A stretch of DNA of 64,000 bases. It comes from Hyphomicrobiales bacterium. Its GTDB lineage: Bacteria; Pseudomonadota; Alphaproteobacteria; Rhizobiales; Phreatobacteraceae. Where the stretch lies: NCBI GenBank assembly GCA_017304475.1, contig JAFKKV010000023.1, positions 100,286-164,285 on the forward strand. Direction: 5' to 3'. Under the pieces are notes generated by a model that was given only the letters and a program-made list of their open reading frames with translations, was not told where the DNA came from and searched no databases. Positions 25,905-34,234 of this stretch are shown in pieces; the first letter of the stretch is position 1; every line of letters starts with the position of its first letter. The position numbers and the translations under genes are program-made.

Positions 25905-26687
25905 ATGGCATCGCGCCTTTCGGCCGGCCTCAAGCGGTTGGCGGTCCTCGTCCTGGTCTCCACACTCGCCTCCGGCGCCGCGGCGGAGGTGCCGGCCAGC
26001 GCGACCACGCAGCTGAACACGGCCTATGCCGCGCTCGACGGACTGATACGCCGGGCACGGCCGAACGGCACCTTGCCGCGATGGTCCGAGCCCGACAGTG
26101 CCAAGGTCCTCGCGCAATTGTGGGACACGGCGGCCATACTGGGCCGGCCCCCTTACACGTCGAAGGACGTGACCGTGCTGCTCGCCATCCTGCAGAAGCA
26201 GATACAGGTCCTGAGAACCTACAGCCTGTTCCCGCCCGGCCCCGGCGTGGCGCCGGATACGGTGCGCAATACGGCTGTGTTTCAGGACGAGATCACGCGC
26301 GCGCAGATCTTCCTGATCAAGACGATTTCGGCCGCCATTCCGGCGATGAACGACTCGGTCGGCCAATTGGGAACGCTCGGCATGACCGACATGCGCCGCC
26401 AGGGGCTGCGCCGGACACGCCTCGGCCTCCAGGAGCTCGTCACCGGCGCCGTCCAGACCTTGCGCAATCCGTCCTTGCGCCCCGCCAATCAGACGCTGCT
26501 CGCCGAAAGCCTGCGCGATAACGCCGCCGTCCTCGCCGGCGCAACGCCGCAAGGCGACCGCCCTGCCCTGCGCGCGGCCATCCAGCTGGCGCTGCCCTCG
26601 CTCGGAGCGGCCGCCCTGGCACCCATGCAAAGCGTCGTCGCGGTCTTGTCAGGCGCTCCCTGCGACCGCCTCTGCGCGCTGGAATGA
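25905..26687 (+). CDS. Exported protein of unknown function
   Basis: 260-residue product with a clear signal peptide (hydrophobic LAVLVLVSTLASGAAAEV, cleavage around residue 28). The mature part is rich in Ala, Leu and Arg and probably mostly helical; two cysteines occur only at the extreme C-terminus (GAPCDRLCALE) and could form a disulfide. I recognise no family. The ATG at 25905 puts the signal peptide at the N-terminus and has a purine-rich GGGGAGATGGG upstream. It follows folC by 58 bp on the same strand and may be cotranscribed. Confidence 0.7.
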   Translation: MASRLSAGLKRLAVLVLVSTLASGAAAEVPASATTQLNTAYAALDGLIRRARPNGTLPRWSEPDSAKVLAQLWDTAAILGRPPYTSKDVTVLLAILQKQIQVLRTYSLFPPGPGVAPDTVRNTAVFQDEITRAQIFLIKTISAAIPAMNDSVGQLGTLGMTDMRRQGLRRTRLGLQELVTGAVQTLRNPSLRPANQTLLAESLRDNAAVLAGATPQGDRPALRAAIQLALPSLGAAALAPMQSVVAVLSGAPCDRLCALE

Positions 26688-26798
26688 TGCGCGGCCGGCG
26701 CGACCGCAGGCAATCCGCGGCCGCTCGTCATGGCTTCCCGCACGACGCCCGCCCGGGGCTCACCCAACGATCGCCTGTGCCGGCCGGACCGCCATGGC

Positions 26799-28091
26799 CT
26801 ATGCGGCCGGGCCGCCCGTGCGCCCGGTGTTCGGCTTGACGATGATCAGCGAGAAGATCGCCGCCGCCAGCGCGACGCCCGCCAGGACATAGAGCCCGGC
26901 ATCGAAACTGCCGGTGGCGTCCTTCACCCAGCCGACGATATAGGGCCCCGCGAAGCCGCCGAGATTGCCGATCGAATTGATGAGCGCGATTCCGCCTGCC
27001 GCCGCGCTGCCGGTCAGGAATGTCGAGGGAAGCGGCCAGAACGGCGCCTTGGTGCCATAGATCCCGACGGCGGCGACCGCCATGAGGGCGATGGCGGAGA
27101 AATTCGTTCCAAGATGGGCCGCGCCGGCGAGGCCAATGGCGGAAACGGCAAGCGCCAGGAAAAGGCTGATCCGCCGTTCATTGAAACGGTCGGAGCAATA
27201 GCCCCAGACCAGGATGCCGACAGTGCCAAGGATATAGGGGATGGATGTCACGAACCCGGTCTGGACGTTCGTGAGGCCCATGCCCTTGATGATCTGGGGC
27301 AGAAAGAACGCCAAGCCGAGATTTGTCGTCGTATTCGCGAAATAGATAAAAGCCAGGCCCAGCACACGCGGATCGAGGAAGATCCTCCAGACCGAAAGGC
27401 CATGTGTGGTCTGGACGATCTTGTTTTCCTTGTCGATCGTGGTCTGCAACCAGTCGCGCTGTTCGCTGGACAACCACTTCGCGTCGCGCGGTTTGTCGGG
27501 CAATGTCAGGAGCACGACGATCCCGAGAAGGACGGTCGGCAATCCTTCCAGCAAGAACAGCCACTGCCATCCCTTCAGTCCGGCAACGCCGTCCAGCTCC
27601 ATGATCGCCATCGACAGCGGCGCTCCGATTCCAAGGGAGACCGGGATGGCCACCATGAACGCCGCGATGATCCGCGCGCGATAGACCGCGGGAAACCAGT
27701 AGGTCAGATACAGGATGACGCCGGGGAAAAATCCTGCCTCGGCCGCGCCGAGCAGAAATCTCATGATGAGGAAGCTGGTCGGCCCGCTGACCAAGGCCAT
27801 TCCGGCCGACACCAATCCCCAGGTTATCATGATGCGCGAGATCCAGCGCCGCGCACCGACTTTCTCCATGATCAGGTTGCTCGGCACCTCGAAGAAGAAA
27901 TAACCCCAGAAGAAAAGGCCGGCGCCCAAGCCGTAGACATAGGCGGACAGCCCGATATCCCGATTCAGAGTGAGGGATGCGAAGCCGATGTTGATGCGGT
28001 CGATATAGGCCAGGAAATAGCAAAGCACCAATAGCGGCATAAGCCGAAAGAACGTCTTTCGGATCGTGACGGTTTCAAGTGTATCACTCAC
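26799..28091 (-). CDS. MFS transporter, anion:cation symporter (sugar-acid type)
   Basis: 430-residue major facilitator protein with about twelve membrane spans. YIDRINIGFASLTLN in span 1 and the EVPSNLIMEKVGARRWISRIM loop are typical of the ACS family, which carries hexuronates, galactonate, tartrate or phthalate with protons. The start is taken as the GTG at 28091 because GGGAGGG lies 6 bases upstream; an ATG 15 bases further out would overlap that site. It follows the enolase-superfamily enzyme gene and is likely regulated with it by the LacI protein. Confidence 0.88.
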   Translation of the reverse strand: MSDTLETVTIRKTFFRLMPLLVLCYFLAYIDRINIGFASLTLNRDIGLSAYVYGLGAGLFFWGYFFFEVPSNLIMEKVGARRWISRIMITWGLVSAGMALVSGPTSFLIMRFLLGAAEAGFFPGVILYLTYWFPAVYRARIIAAFMVAIPVSLGIGAPLSMAIMELDGVAGLKGWQWLFLLEGLPTVLLGIVVLLTLPDKPRDAKWLSSEQRDWLQTTIDKENKIVQTTHGLSVWRIFLDPRVLGLAFIYFANTTTNLGLAFFLPQIIKGMGLTNVQTGFVTSIPYILGTVGILVWGYCSDRFNERRISLFLALAVSAIGLAGAAHLGTNFSAIALMAVAAVGIYGTKAPFWPLPSTFLTGSAAAGGIALINSIGNLGGFAGPYIVGWVKDATGSFDAGLYVLAGVALAAAIFSLIIVKPNTGRTGGPAA

Positions 28092-28324
28092 GATAAGCCC
28101 TCCCATTTCGCGGAATTCTTCCGCTGTCCTCGTTTGTTTTTTTGCTGCACCGCGGATCGCCCGTCGCCGCCACCTGGCCGGCGCGCATGCGACGGCATGG
28201 CCTCGCGCGGCAAGTTCGATGCGCGCGACGCTCCGCGGGGCCGGCATCCGCACCGGCCTCGGTCTCGTTCAGGATCTATTGCCGGGCGTTCGGCCGCGGC
28301 GGCCTGGTCACCGGCGCGGGGAGA

Positions 28325-29449
28325 TCAAGACCAGGCCTCCGCCTCGCATCGCGCGATGGCCGCCTCCTCGAAGCGATAGCCGAGGCCCGGCGCATCGGGG
28401 AGTTTCAGGCCGTCTCCGGCAATCTCGAGCTGACGATCGATCAGCCGGCGGAAGTTGAGCACCTTGTCGTCGGGGAAGAATTCGACGAACCGGCCGTTCG
28501 GCGAGGATGCCACTAGGTGAATGTGCAGGTCGTGGAACCAGTGCGGGCACATCGTGACGCCATAGGCATCGGCGAGCGCCGCGATCTTGCGGAACTCGCT
28601 GATGCCACCGCAGACCAGCGCGTCGGTCTGCAGGATGGCGGCCGCCTTCTTGTCCAGCATCTCCTTGAAGCGCCACCGGCCGGCCTCGATCTCCCCGGTC
28701 GCCACGGGAATTCGGATGCGCGCGGCAAGATCGGCATGCGCGTCGATCTGATCGGGGCTGAACGGCTCCTCGATCCAGTAGGGGTCGTAGCCGGCGTAAC
28801 GTTCGACATAGCGCAGCGCGGTCGGAACGTCCGCCCAGGCATTGTTGGCGTCGAGCATCAGCAAGACATCGGGACCGATCGCCTTGCGCGCCGCCGAGAT
28901 CCGCGCCTCCTCCTCGGCGGGCGACAACCGGCCGACCTTCATCTTCACCGCCCGGAAGCCGAGCGCGACATAGCCGGCAAGTTCCTCGCCCAGGGCCTCC
29001 GGCGTCTTGCCGTCCAGATAGTAGCCACCGCTGGCATAAGCCGGCACCGTCCGGCGCGCCGCCGCGCCGAGATATTTGTAGAGCGGCAGGTTCGCGAGCC
29101 GGGCATTGCAGTCCCAAAGCGCGGTATCGACGATGCTGATGGCACGCATCACCGATCCGGTCCGGCCATGCAGGAGTGCCTCCTGATACATGTCCTGCCA
29201 GAGGCACTCGGTGTCGTGCGTGTCCTGGCCGAGCAGCAAGGGCCGCAGCAGCAGGCGGACTGCCTCGCTCACCAGGCGCGCGGCGGCGTGACCGCCATAG
29301 CAGTGCCCGATGCCTTCGACGCCGTCAGTGGTTTTGATCCGGACAAGGGCATATTCGCGCTGCGTCACACGGCGACGCGCGAAAGCGGTTTCATGGCTGA
29401 GCGGCACCCGCACCGTTCTGGCTTCGACGGAAGCAATCCTGGACATCAT
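28325..29449 (-). CDS. Mandelate racemase / muconate lactonizing enzyme family protein (probable sugar-acid dehydratase)
   Basis: 374-residue enolase-superfamily enzyme. The acid/base KxK motif is Lys169/Lys171 in AVKMKVG; metal ligands are Asp200 (MLDANNAW), Glu227 (WIEEPF) and Glu253 (ATGEIEAG); a His303 occurs in MCPHWFHD. The set fits acid-sugar dehydratases of the mandelate-racemase group better than muconate cycloisomerase. It starts 17 bp downstream of a perfect LacI-type palindrome and is paired with an ACS-type transporter, which supports aldonate or aldarate catabolism. Exact sugar acid unknown. Confidence 0.88.
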   Translation of the reverse strand: MMSRIASVEARTVRVPLSHETAFARRRVTQREYALVRIKTTDGVEGIGHCYGGHAAARLVSEAVRLLLRPLLLGQDTHDTECLWQDMYQEALLHGRTGSVMRAISIVDTALWDCNARLANLPLYKYLGAAARRTVPAYASGGYYLDGKTPEALGEELAGYVALGFRAVKMKVGRLSPAEEEARISAARKAIGPDVLLMLDANNAWADVPTALRYVERYAGYDPYWIEEPFSPDQIDAHADLAARIRIPVATGEIEAGRWRFKEMLDKKAAAILQTDALVCGGISEFRKIAALADAYGVTMCPHWFHDLHIHLVASSPNGRFVEFFPDDKVLNFRRLIDRQLEIAGDGLKLPDAPGLGYRFEEAAIARCEAEAWS

Positions 29450-29465
29450 TTCCTGATCCCATTTA

Positions 29466-29479
29466 TGTAAACGTTTACA
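29466..29479. promoter_or_regulatory. LacI/GalR-type operator
   Basis: TGTAAACGTTTACA is a perfect 14-bp palindrome with the central CG step and AAACG half-site typical of LacI-family operators. It lies in the 99-bp divergent region, 17 bp before the dehydratase start and 70 bp before the LacI gene start, so the neighbouring regulator probably binds it. Confidence 0.82.
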
Positions 29480-29548
29480 ATAATGCCTCTATTGCCAAAT
29501 CGAAATGCTGTCAATAGACGTTGATTTGTCGCGATATGGAGACATCTG

Positions 29549-30613
29549 GTGCCTTCGCCGCCCATTCCGAGACGAAAGCGCTTACCGAAATCGGTCTTGC
29601 CGCATGTCAGCATCACCGACGTGGCGGAGCGGGCCGGCGTGTCGACAGCAACGGTTTCCCGCGTCCTCAACGGCACCGCGAAGGTCGCCGAAGACGCCAT
29701 GCTGAAGGTTGAGAACGCCTGCCGCGAACTCAATTATGTGCCCAACGGGGCCGCCCGCGCGCTCTCCTCGCGACGAACCCGCACCATTGGCGCGGTCGTT
29801 CCGTCGATCGAGAATGCCGGTTTCGCCGTTGCGATCGGAGCCCTGCAGCGCCGGCTCGACGCCGCCGGCTATACCTTGATCGTCGCGAGCTCGGACTATG
29901 ATCCCGAGATGGAGCTGCACGAGGTGACCATGCTGATGTCGCGCGGCATCGACGGGCTGCTGCTCGTCGGCGGCGAGCACCATCCCGACCTCATTGCGAC
30001 GATGATCCAGCAAGACCTGCCGTTCATCGAAACCTGGACCCTCAGCGCCGAGCATCCTTGCGTCGGCTTCGACAATGTCGCGGCGGCCCGGCAAGTGACC
30101 GACTACCTGCTGGACCTCGGCCATGTCGAGATCGGCGTGATCGCGGGACGAACGCGGCATAACGACAGGGCGGCGGGCCGCGTCGCCGGCATCCGGCAGG
30201 GCCTGGAGGCGCGCGGGCTGAAACTGCCGACAGAACGGACGATCGAGCGGCCATACCGCATTCTCGAAGGTCGGCTCGCCATGAGGGCTCTTCTGGCCTC
30301 GCCGGTGCGGCCGACCGCGGTCATCTGCGGCAATGATCAACTGGCCTTCGGGGCCGCGATCGAGGCCAAATCGAGCGGCCTCACCGTGCCCCAGGACATC
30401 TCGATCACCGGTTTCAACGACCTCGACTTCGCTGCCTATCTCGATCCGCCGCTGACGACCGTCTTCGTGCCGGCCGACGAGATCGGGACCGCATCGGGCG
30501 ACTATCTTCTCGCCCGCCTGCGCGATCAGCCGGTTCTGCGCGTCAATGAAATTCAGACAAAACTGATTGTCAGGTCGAGCGCCGCGCCGCCGCGTAACGC
30601 CACCCGAAACTAG
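29549..30613 (+). CDS. LacI family transcriptional regulator
   Basis: 354-residue repressor with an N-terminal helix-turn-helix (SITDVAERAGVSTATVSRVL, about residues 21-40) and a periplasmic-binding-protein-like sensor domain (RTIGAVVPSIENAGF, ITGFNDLDFAAYL). The start is a GTG at 29549 preceded by TGGAGA; about 20 residues precede the usual LacI start, so a slightly later start remains possible. Divergent from the dehydratase-transporter pair with a palindrome between. The effector is probably the imported sugar acid or its dehydration product. Confidence 0.92.
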   Translation: MPSPPIPRRKRLPKSVLPHVSITDVAERAGVSTATVSRVLNGTAKVAEDAMLKVENACRELNYVPNGAARALSSRRTRTIGAVVPSIENAGFAVAIGALQRRLDAAGYTLIVASSDYDPEMELHEVTMLMSRGIDGLLLVGGEHHPDLIATMIQQDLPFIETWTLSAEHPCVGFDNVAAARQVTDYLLDLGHVEIGVIAGRTRHNDRAAGRVAGIRQGLEARGLKLPTERTIERPYRILEGRLAMRALLASPVRPTAVICGNDQLAFGAAIEAKSSGLTVPQDISITGFNDLDFAAYLDPPLTTVFVPADEIGTASGDYLLARLRDQPVLRVNEIQTKLIVRSSAAPPRNATRN

Positions 30614-30666
30614 CTCGCGGATCGCGCGACCGGGGGGTTTCGATGCGCAGGGATCCCGCGAGGTCA

Positions 30667-30697
30667 AAGCCTCGAGGCTTCGACGGAGTTGCTTTTT
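30667..30697 (+). terminator. Weak terminator candidate after the LacI gene
   Basis: AAGCCTCGAGGCTT (30667-30680) is a perfect palindrome that can form a short hairpin. A run of six T follows at 30692-30697 after a GC-containing gap, so the fit to an intrinsic terminator is imperfect. Confidence 0.35.
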
Positions 30698-30776
30698 TGC
30701 TGGCCCGGGATCGACGAAGCGAAACCGGACGCCCCGACGCTTGCCTGCCCGCCTCTGTCATGCGCTGATCGCGGCC

Positions 30777-31838
30777 ATGCCGCGCAGTCCGCTTACCCTC
30801 GCAATTCTCGTCCTGTTCGCCACCACCGTCCCTCGGACCGGAACCTCGGCGCAATCCTTCACATCGGTGGAGGTCGCCGCGATCGACCGCCTGTGCCGGG
30901 CGACCGCCGCGCATCCGCCCTCGCCGCTCGCCATCGAGATCGCGACCACCGCCACCCGCGAGCACCAGGGCTTCGGTGGCCATGCGATCGATCGCGACGG
31001 CCGCATGCTGCGCTTCGGCGCGGTCGAGTCCGAGGCGTTCAGGGACGAGGCAGCCGGCCGCGGCGTGCCTTGGCGGCAGGTCCTGCGCTTCTGGGAGACG
31101 CTCGGCCCGATCGACGGCTCACCGCTGCAATTGCGCCGGTTTCCCGGCCTGAGCGAGAACGCGAATGCCGGCGGGCCCGGCAATACGGTACCGCTGGCCG
31201 ATCTTCTCGACCGGCTCAAGCGCGCGAACCTGCCCGCGCCGGAACGCGAGGCGTTGGAACAGGCCGCGATACGCTCAGCCATTGTCGATGTTCCCTGGTC
31301 GGCGGCCTTCGTCTCGCATGTCGTGCTGACCGCCGGTGCCGCGCGCGCGCGCTTTTCCGCCGCCATCGCCCATGTCGACTATGTCGGCGAAGCCGCGCGG
31401 CGCTCGCGCGACGAGGCTGCTGGCCAGCCCTCGGTCGCCTTCTACCGTGCCTGCGATCCTCGCCGCACGCCGATGCGGCCGGGCGATCTCCTGTGCATGC
31501 ATCGCCACGCGACATCAGAGATCGACGCGCTCCAGCTCGCCGGCGGCGCCTTTGCCGGCCTCACGGCGGCCCTGGCGCGCGGCGAGCGGCCGGTCTGGAA
31601 CCTGCATTGCGACATCGTGACCGGTCAGGATCCGCGCGCCCGCACAGCCACCATCATTGGCGGCAATGTGCTGCAATCGGTCACCCGACGCGATCTCAGA
31701 ACCAACAGGCGCGGCGCGCTGGCGCGCGTCCGATCCGCCCCTGCCTGCCTCGACAAGGCCGAGCCCGGGCCGCTGTGCCGGCCGGAATCGGCGCCGTGGT
31801 TCGTCCTGCTGCAAACGACCGACGACGCCGCACCTTGA
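30777..31838 (+). CDS. Exported DUF2272-like protein
   Basis: 353-residue protein with a signal peptide (LTLAILVLFATTVPRTGTSAQ). The stretch VPWSAAFVSHVVLTAG and later FYRACDPRRTPMRPGDLLCMH resemble the DUF2272 family, whose members look like NlpC/P60- or CHAP-type amidase folds acting in the cell envelope. A conserved Ser rather than Cys sits at the position after WSAAFV. A GTG or ATG farther upstream would destroy the signal peptide, so the ATG at 30777 is used. It converges on the Bcr/CflA gene with a 3-bp gap. Function unknown; assignment to DUF2272 is from memory of the motif. Confidence 0.68.
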   Translation: MPRSPLTLAILVLFATTVPRTGTSAQSFTSVEVAAIDRLCRATAAHPPSPLAIEIATTATREHQGFGGHAIDRDGRMLRFGAVESEAFRDEAAGRGVPWRQVLRFWETLGPIDGSPLQLRRFPGLSENANAGGPGNTVPLADLLDRLKRANLPAPEREALEQAAIRSAIVDVPWSAAFVSHVVLTAGAARARFSAAIAHVDYVGEAARRSRDEAAGQPSVAFYRACDPRRTPMRPGDLLCMHRHATSEIDALQLAGGAFAGLTAALARGERPVWNLHCDIVTGQDPRARTATIIGGNVLQSVTRRDLRTNRRGALARVRSAPACLDKAEPGPLCRPESAPWFVLLQTTDDAAP

Positions 31839-31841
31839 GGC

Positions 31842-33035
31842 TCAGGCGTCGCTCGGCTTCAGCAGCAGCATGCAGGCCCAGGTTCCGACCGCCGCCGCCA
31901 GCACCATCACCACCATGGGCGTCGCGCTGACATAGGCGCCGACCAGGCTGCCGGCGATCTGGGCGGCGATGGCGCCGAGCCCCATCTGCGAAAAGCCGAC
32001 AATGCCGGAAGCCGAGCCGACCGCATGCGGGTTGACGCTGACCGCGCCGGCGACGGCGGCCGGCAGTTGCAGGCCATTGGCGAAGGCGATGCCGGCCTGC
32101 GGCAGGAACAGCATGGCCGGATGGGTCATCAGGCCGGAAAAGGCGATGCCCGACTGGACGAGCGCCGCGATGATCATCAGGACGCAGCCCCAGGCGATCA
32201 GCCGGTCGCCACCGAGCCGCATGGAATAGCGGCCCGAAACCGCATTGCCGATCATGTAGCCGCCGGCATTGGCCATGAACCACAGGCCATAGGCCGTCGA
32301 GCTCTCGCCCATGACGCTGACGACCACATGCGGCGCGCCGCCGACAAAGGCGAAGAAGGTGACCGAGGAGACAGCGCCGATACCGAGATAACCGAGGAAA
32401 TTGCGGTCGGTCACCAGCATGCGCGCATCGGAGAGCATTTCCGACAGGGTCGGCGAGGACACCGTGGCGCGGGTTTCCGGCAGGCCGAAAATGGCGGCGG
32501 CGAGCGCCAGCGCCGTGACGCCCGCGGTCGCCACGAAGATCCAGCGCCAGCCGACCGTCTCGTTGAGCAGGCCGCCGATCGACGGCGACAGCATGGGCGC
32601 GACCACCATGGCCATGGTGACCCAGCCGATCATCGAGGCCGAGCGATCGCGGTCGAAGACATCGCGGATCACCGCCCGGCCGACCACCAGGCCGGCGGAG
32701 GCACCGAGCGACTGCAGCACGCGCGCGACGATCAGCCAGCCGACGCTGGAGGCGGCGGCCGCCGCCAGGCTCATCGAACAGGTGATGATCAGCGCCCCGA
32801 TCATCACCGGACGCCGGCCATAGCGGTCGGACAGCGGCCCATGGACCAATTGGGCGCAGGCCATGCCGGCGAGATAGAGCGTGATGGTCAGCTGGACGAT
32901 GCCGGGATCGGCGTTGAAATAGCGCGCGAGCGCCGGCACCGCCGGCAAGGGAAGATTGAGCGCCATCGGGCCGATGGCGGTCAGGACCACCAATAACGGC
33001 ACGAGGACGCGCGGAGACAGGCGGGGATCGGGCAT
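31842..33035 (-). CDS. MFS drug-resistance transporter, Bcr/CflA family
   Basis: 397-residue proton-coupled exporter of the DHA1 Bcr/CflA group with twelve predicted membrane spans. The loop 2-3 motif GPLSDRYGRRPVM and SLGASAGLVVGRAVIRD in span 5 (motif C region) are diagnostic. Substrates of this group include bicyclomycin, sulfonamides and cysteine. It lies downstream of the two TctC genes on the same strand but with a 113-bp gap containing a perfect inverted repeat, so it may have its own promoter. Confidence 0.9.
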   Translation of the reverse strand: MPDPRLSPRVLVPLLVVLTAIGPMALNLPLPAVPALARYFNADPGIVQLTITLYLAGMACAQLVHGPLSDRYGRRPVMIGALIITCSMSLAAAAASSVGWLIVARVLQSLGASAGLVVGRAVIRDVFDRDRSASMIGWVTMAMVVAPMLSPSIGGLLNETVGWRWIFVATAGVTALALAAAIFGLPETRATVSSPTLSEMLSDARMLVTDRNFLGYLGIGAVSSVTFFAFVGGAPHVVVSVMGESSTAYGLWFMANAGGYMIGNAVSGRYSMRLGGDRLIAWGCVLMIIAALVQSGIAFSGLMTHPAMLFLPQAGIAFANGLQLPAAVAGAVSVNPHAVGSASGIVGFSQMGLGAIAAQIAGSLVGAYVSATPMVVMVLAAAVGTWACMLLLKPSDA

Positions 33036-33114
33036 GAACTGCTCTGAATGAGGAAGGTCATGTCGCGCATAGGGGGAGGCAGGTCAAGCCAGCGCCGCCG
33101 ATTGGTTGGCATGC

Positions 33115-33131
33115 CGACAGCTTAGCTGTCG
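33115..33131. repeat. 17-bp perfect inverted repeat upstream of the Bcr/CflA gene
   Basis: CGACAGCT-T-AGCTGTCG has eight-base arms and a single central base. It lies 18 bp past the TctC stop and 80 bp before the Bcr/CflA start. The one-base centre makes an RNA hairpin poor and an operator for a dimeric regulator more likely. Confidence 0.5.
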
Positions 33132-33148
33132 AAGCGACGGCCAGCCGG

Positions 33149-34123
33149 TCAGTTCGCCGCGGTGATGCCGGCCGCCCGGATCAACTGCCCCCATTTGGCC
33201 ACCTCGCGCTCAAGTTGGGCGCGGGTTTCCGCTGGTCCGCGCCGGCCCGGCGGATAGGCCAGCGTGCCGAGCTCGTCGAAGCGCGCCAGGATCACCGGGT
33301 CCTGCAGCGCTTTCTCGAGCGCGGCATGCAGCCGCTCGACGATCGGCCGGGGCGTGCCCTTCGGCGCGTAGATGGCATGCCAGACGGTGACGTCGAAACC
33401 GGCGAGACCGGCCTCCTGCAAGGTCGGCACCTCGGCGAGCTGGCTGACCCGTTCCGGCACGGTGACGGCATGGGCGCGAATGCGGCCGCCCTGGATCTGC
33501 GGGATCGAATTGGTCGTCTGGTCGCACATCATGTCGATCTGGCCGCCGACCAGGTCGTTCATGGCCGGGCCGGCGCCGCGATAGGGGATCTCGTTGACCT
33601 TCACGCCCAGCATGGACTGCAGCAGCATGATGCACAGATGCGAGCCGGCTCCGACGCCGGAATGCCCCATGCTGACCTTGTCCTTGTTCTCGCGGATATA
33701 GGCGATCAGCTCGGCGATATTGCGCGGCGCCAGCGCCGGCTTCGAGACCAGCACATAGGGCCCGGAATTGACCAGGCCGATGGGCTCGAAATCGGTCAGC
33801 GTGTCATAGCTCAGGCGCGGATAGAGCGTGGCGCCCGCGGCCAGGGCCAGATGGTGGATCAGCAGCGTGTAGCCGTCGGGTGCGGCGCGCGCCACGCGGG
33901 CGGCAGCCACCGTGCCGCCGGCCCCGGCGGCATTCTCGACGACGATCTGCTGGCCGAGCGTCTGCGACATGGACTGGCCGACCAGGCGGGCGAAGACATC
34001 GGTCGAACCTCCGGCGGCGAAGGGCACGATGAGCGTGATCGGCCGGTCAGGATAGGTCTGGGCGCCGGCGGGCACGCCTGACGACAAGACCGCGGCCAAA
34101 GCCGCGGCGACAAGACGAAGCAT
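33149..34123 (-). CDS. Tripartite tricarboxylate transporter (TctC/Bug) substrate-binding protein 1
   Basis: 324-residue periplasmic binding protein with a cleavable signal peptide (LVAAALAAVLSSGVPAGAQ) followed by TYPDRPITLIVPFAAGGSTD, the Bug-family beginning. DLVGGQIDMMCDQTTNS is the second carboxylate-binding loop region. Bug proteins bind small carboxylates for a TctAB membrane channel, but no TctA or TctB is present in the window. It is a close paralogue of the next gene. Adjacent to sulfolactate genes, so 3-sulfolactate or a related sulfonate/carboxylate is the likely ligand (SlcH of Chromohalobacter is of this family). Confidence 0.88.
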   Translation of the reverse strand: MLRLVAAALAAVLSSGVPAGAQTYPDRPITLIVPFAAGGSTDVFARLVGQSMSQTLGQQIVVENAAGAGGTVAAARVARAAPDGYTLLIHHLALAAGATLYPRLSYDTLTDFEPIGLVNSGPYVLVSKPALAPRNIAELIAYIRENKDKVSMGHSGVGAGSHLCIMLLQSMLGVKVNEIPYRGAGPAMNDLVGGQIDMMCDQTTNSIPQIQGGRIRAHAVTVPERVSQLAEVPTLQEAGLAGFDVTVWHAIYAPKGTPRPIVERLHAALEKALQDPVILARFDELGTLAYPPGRRGPAETRAQLEREVAKWGQLIRAAGITAAN

Positions 34124-34234
34124 GGAGACCTCCCCCGAATCGAAACGCCAGGGCCCTTCTTGGCGGGAGCCCTGGCGCCGATGCTGCGATATCCCATGCC
34201 GCCTGTCACCTCGGGGCGGCGCTGCGGTGATTCC

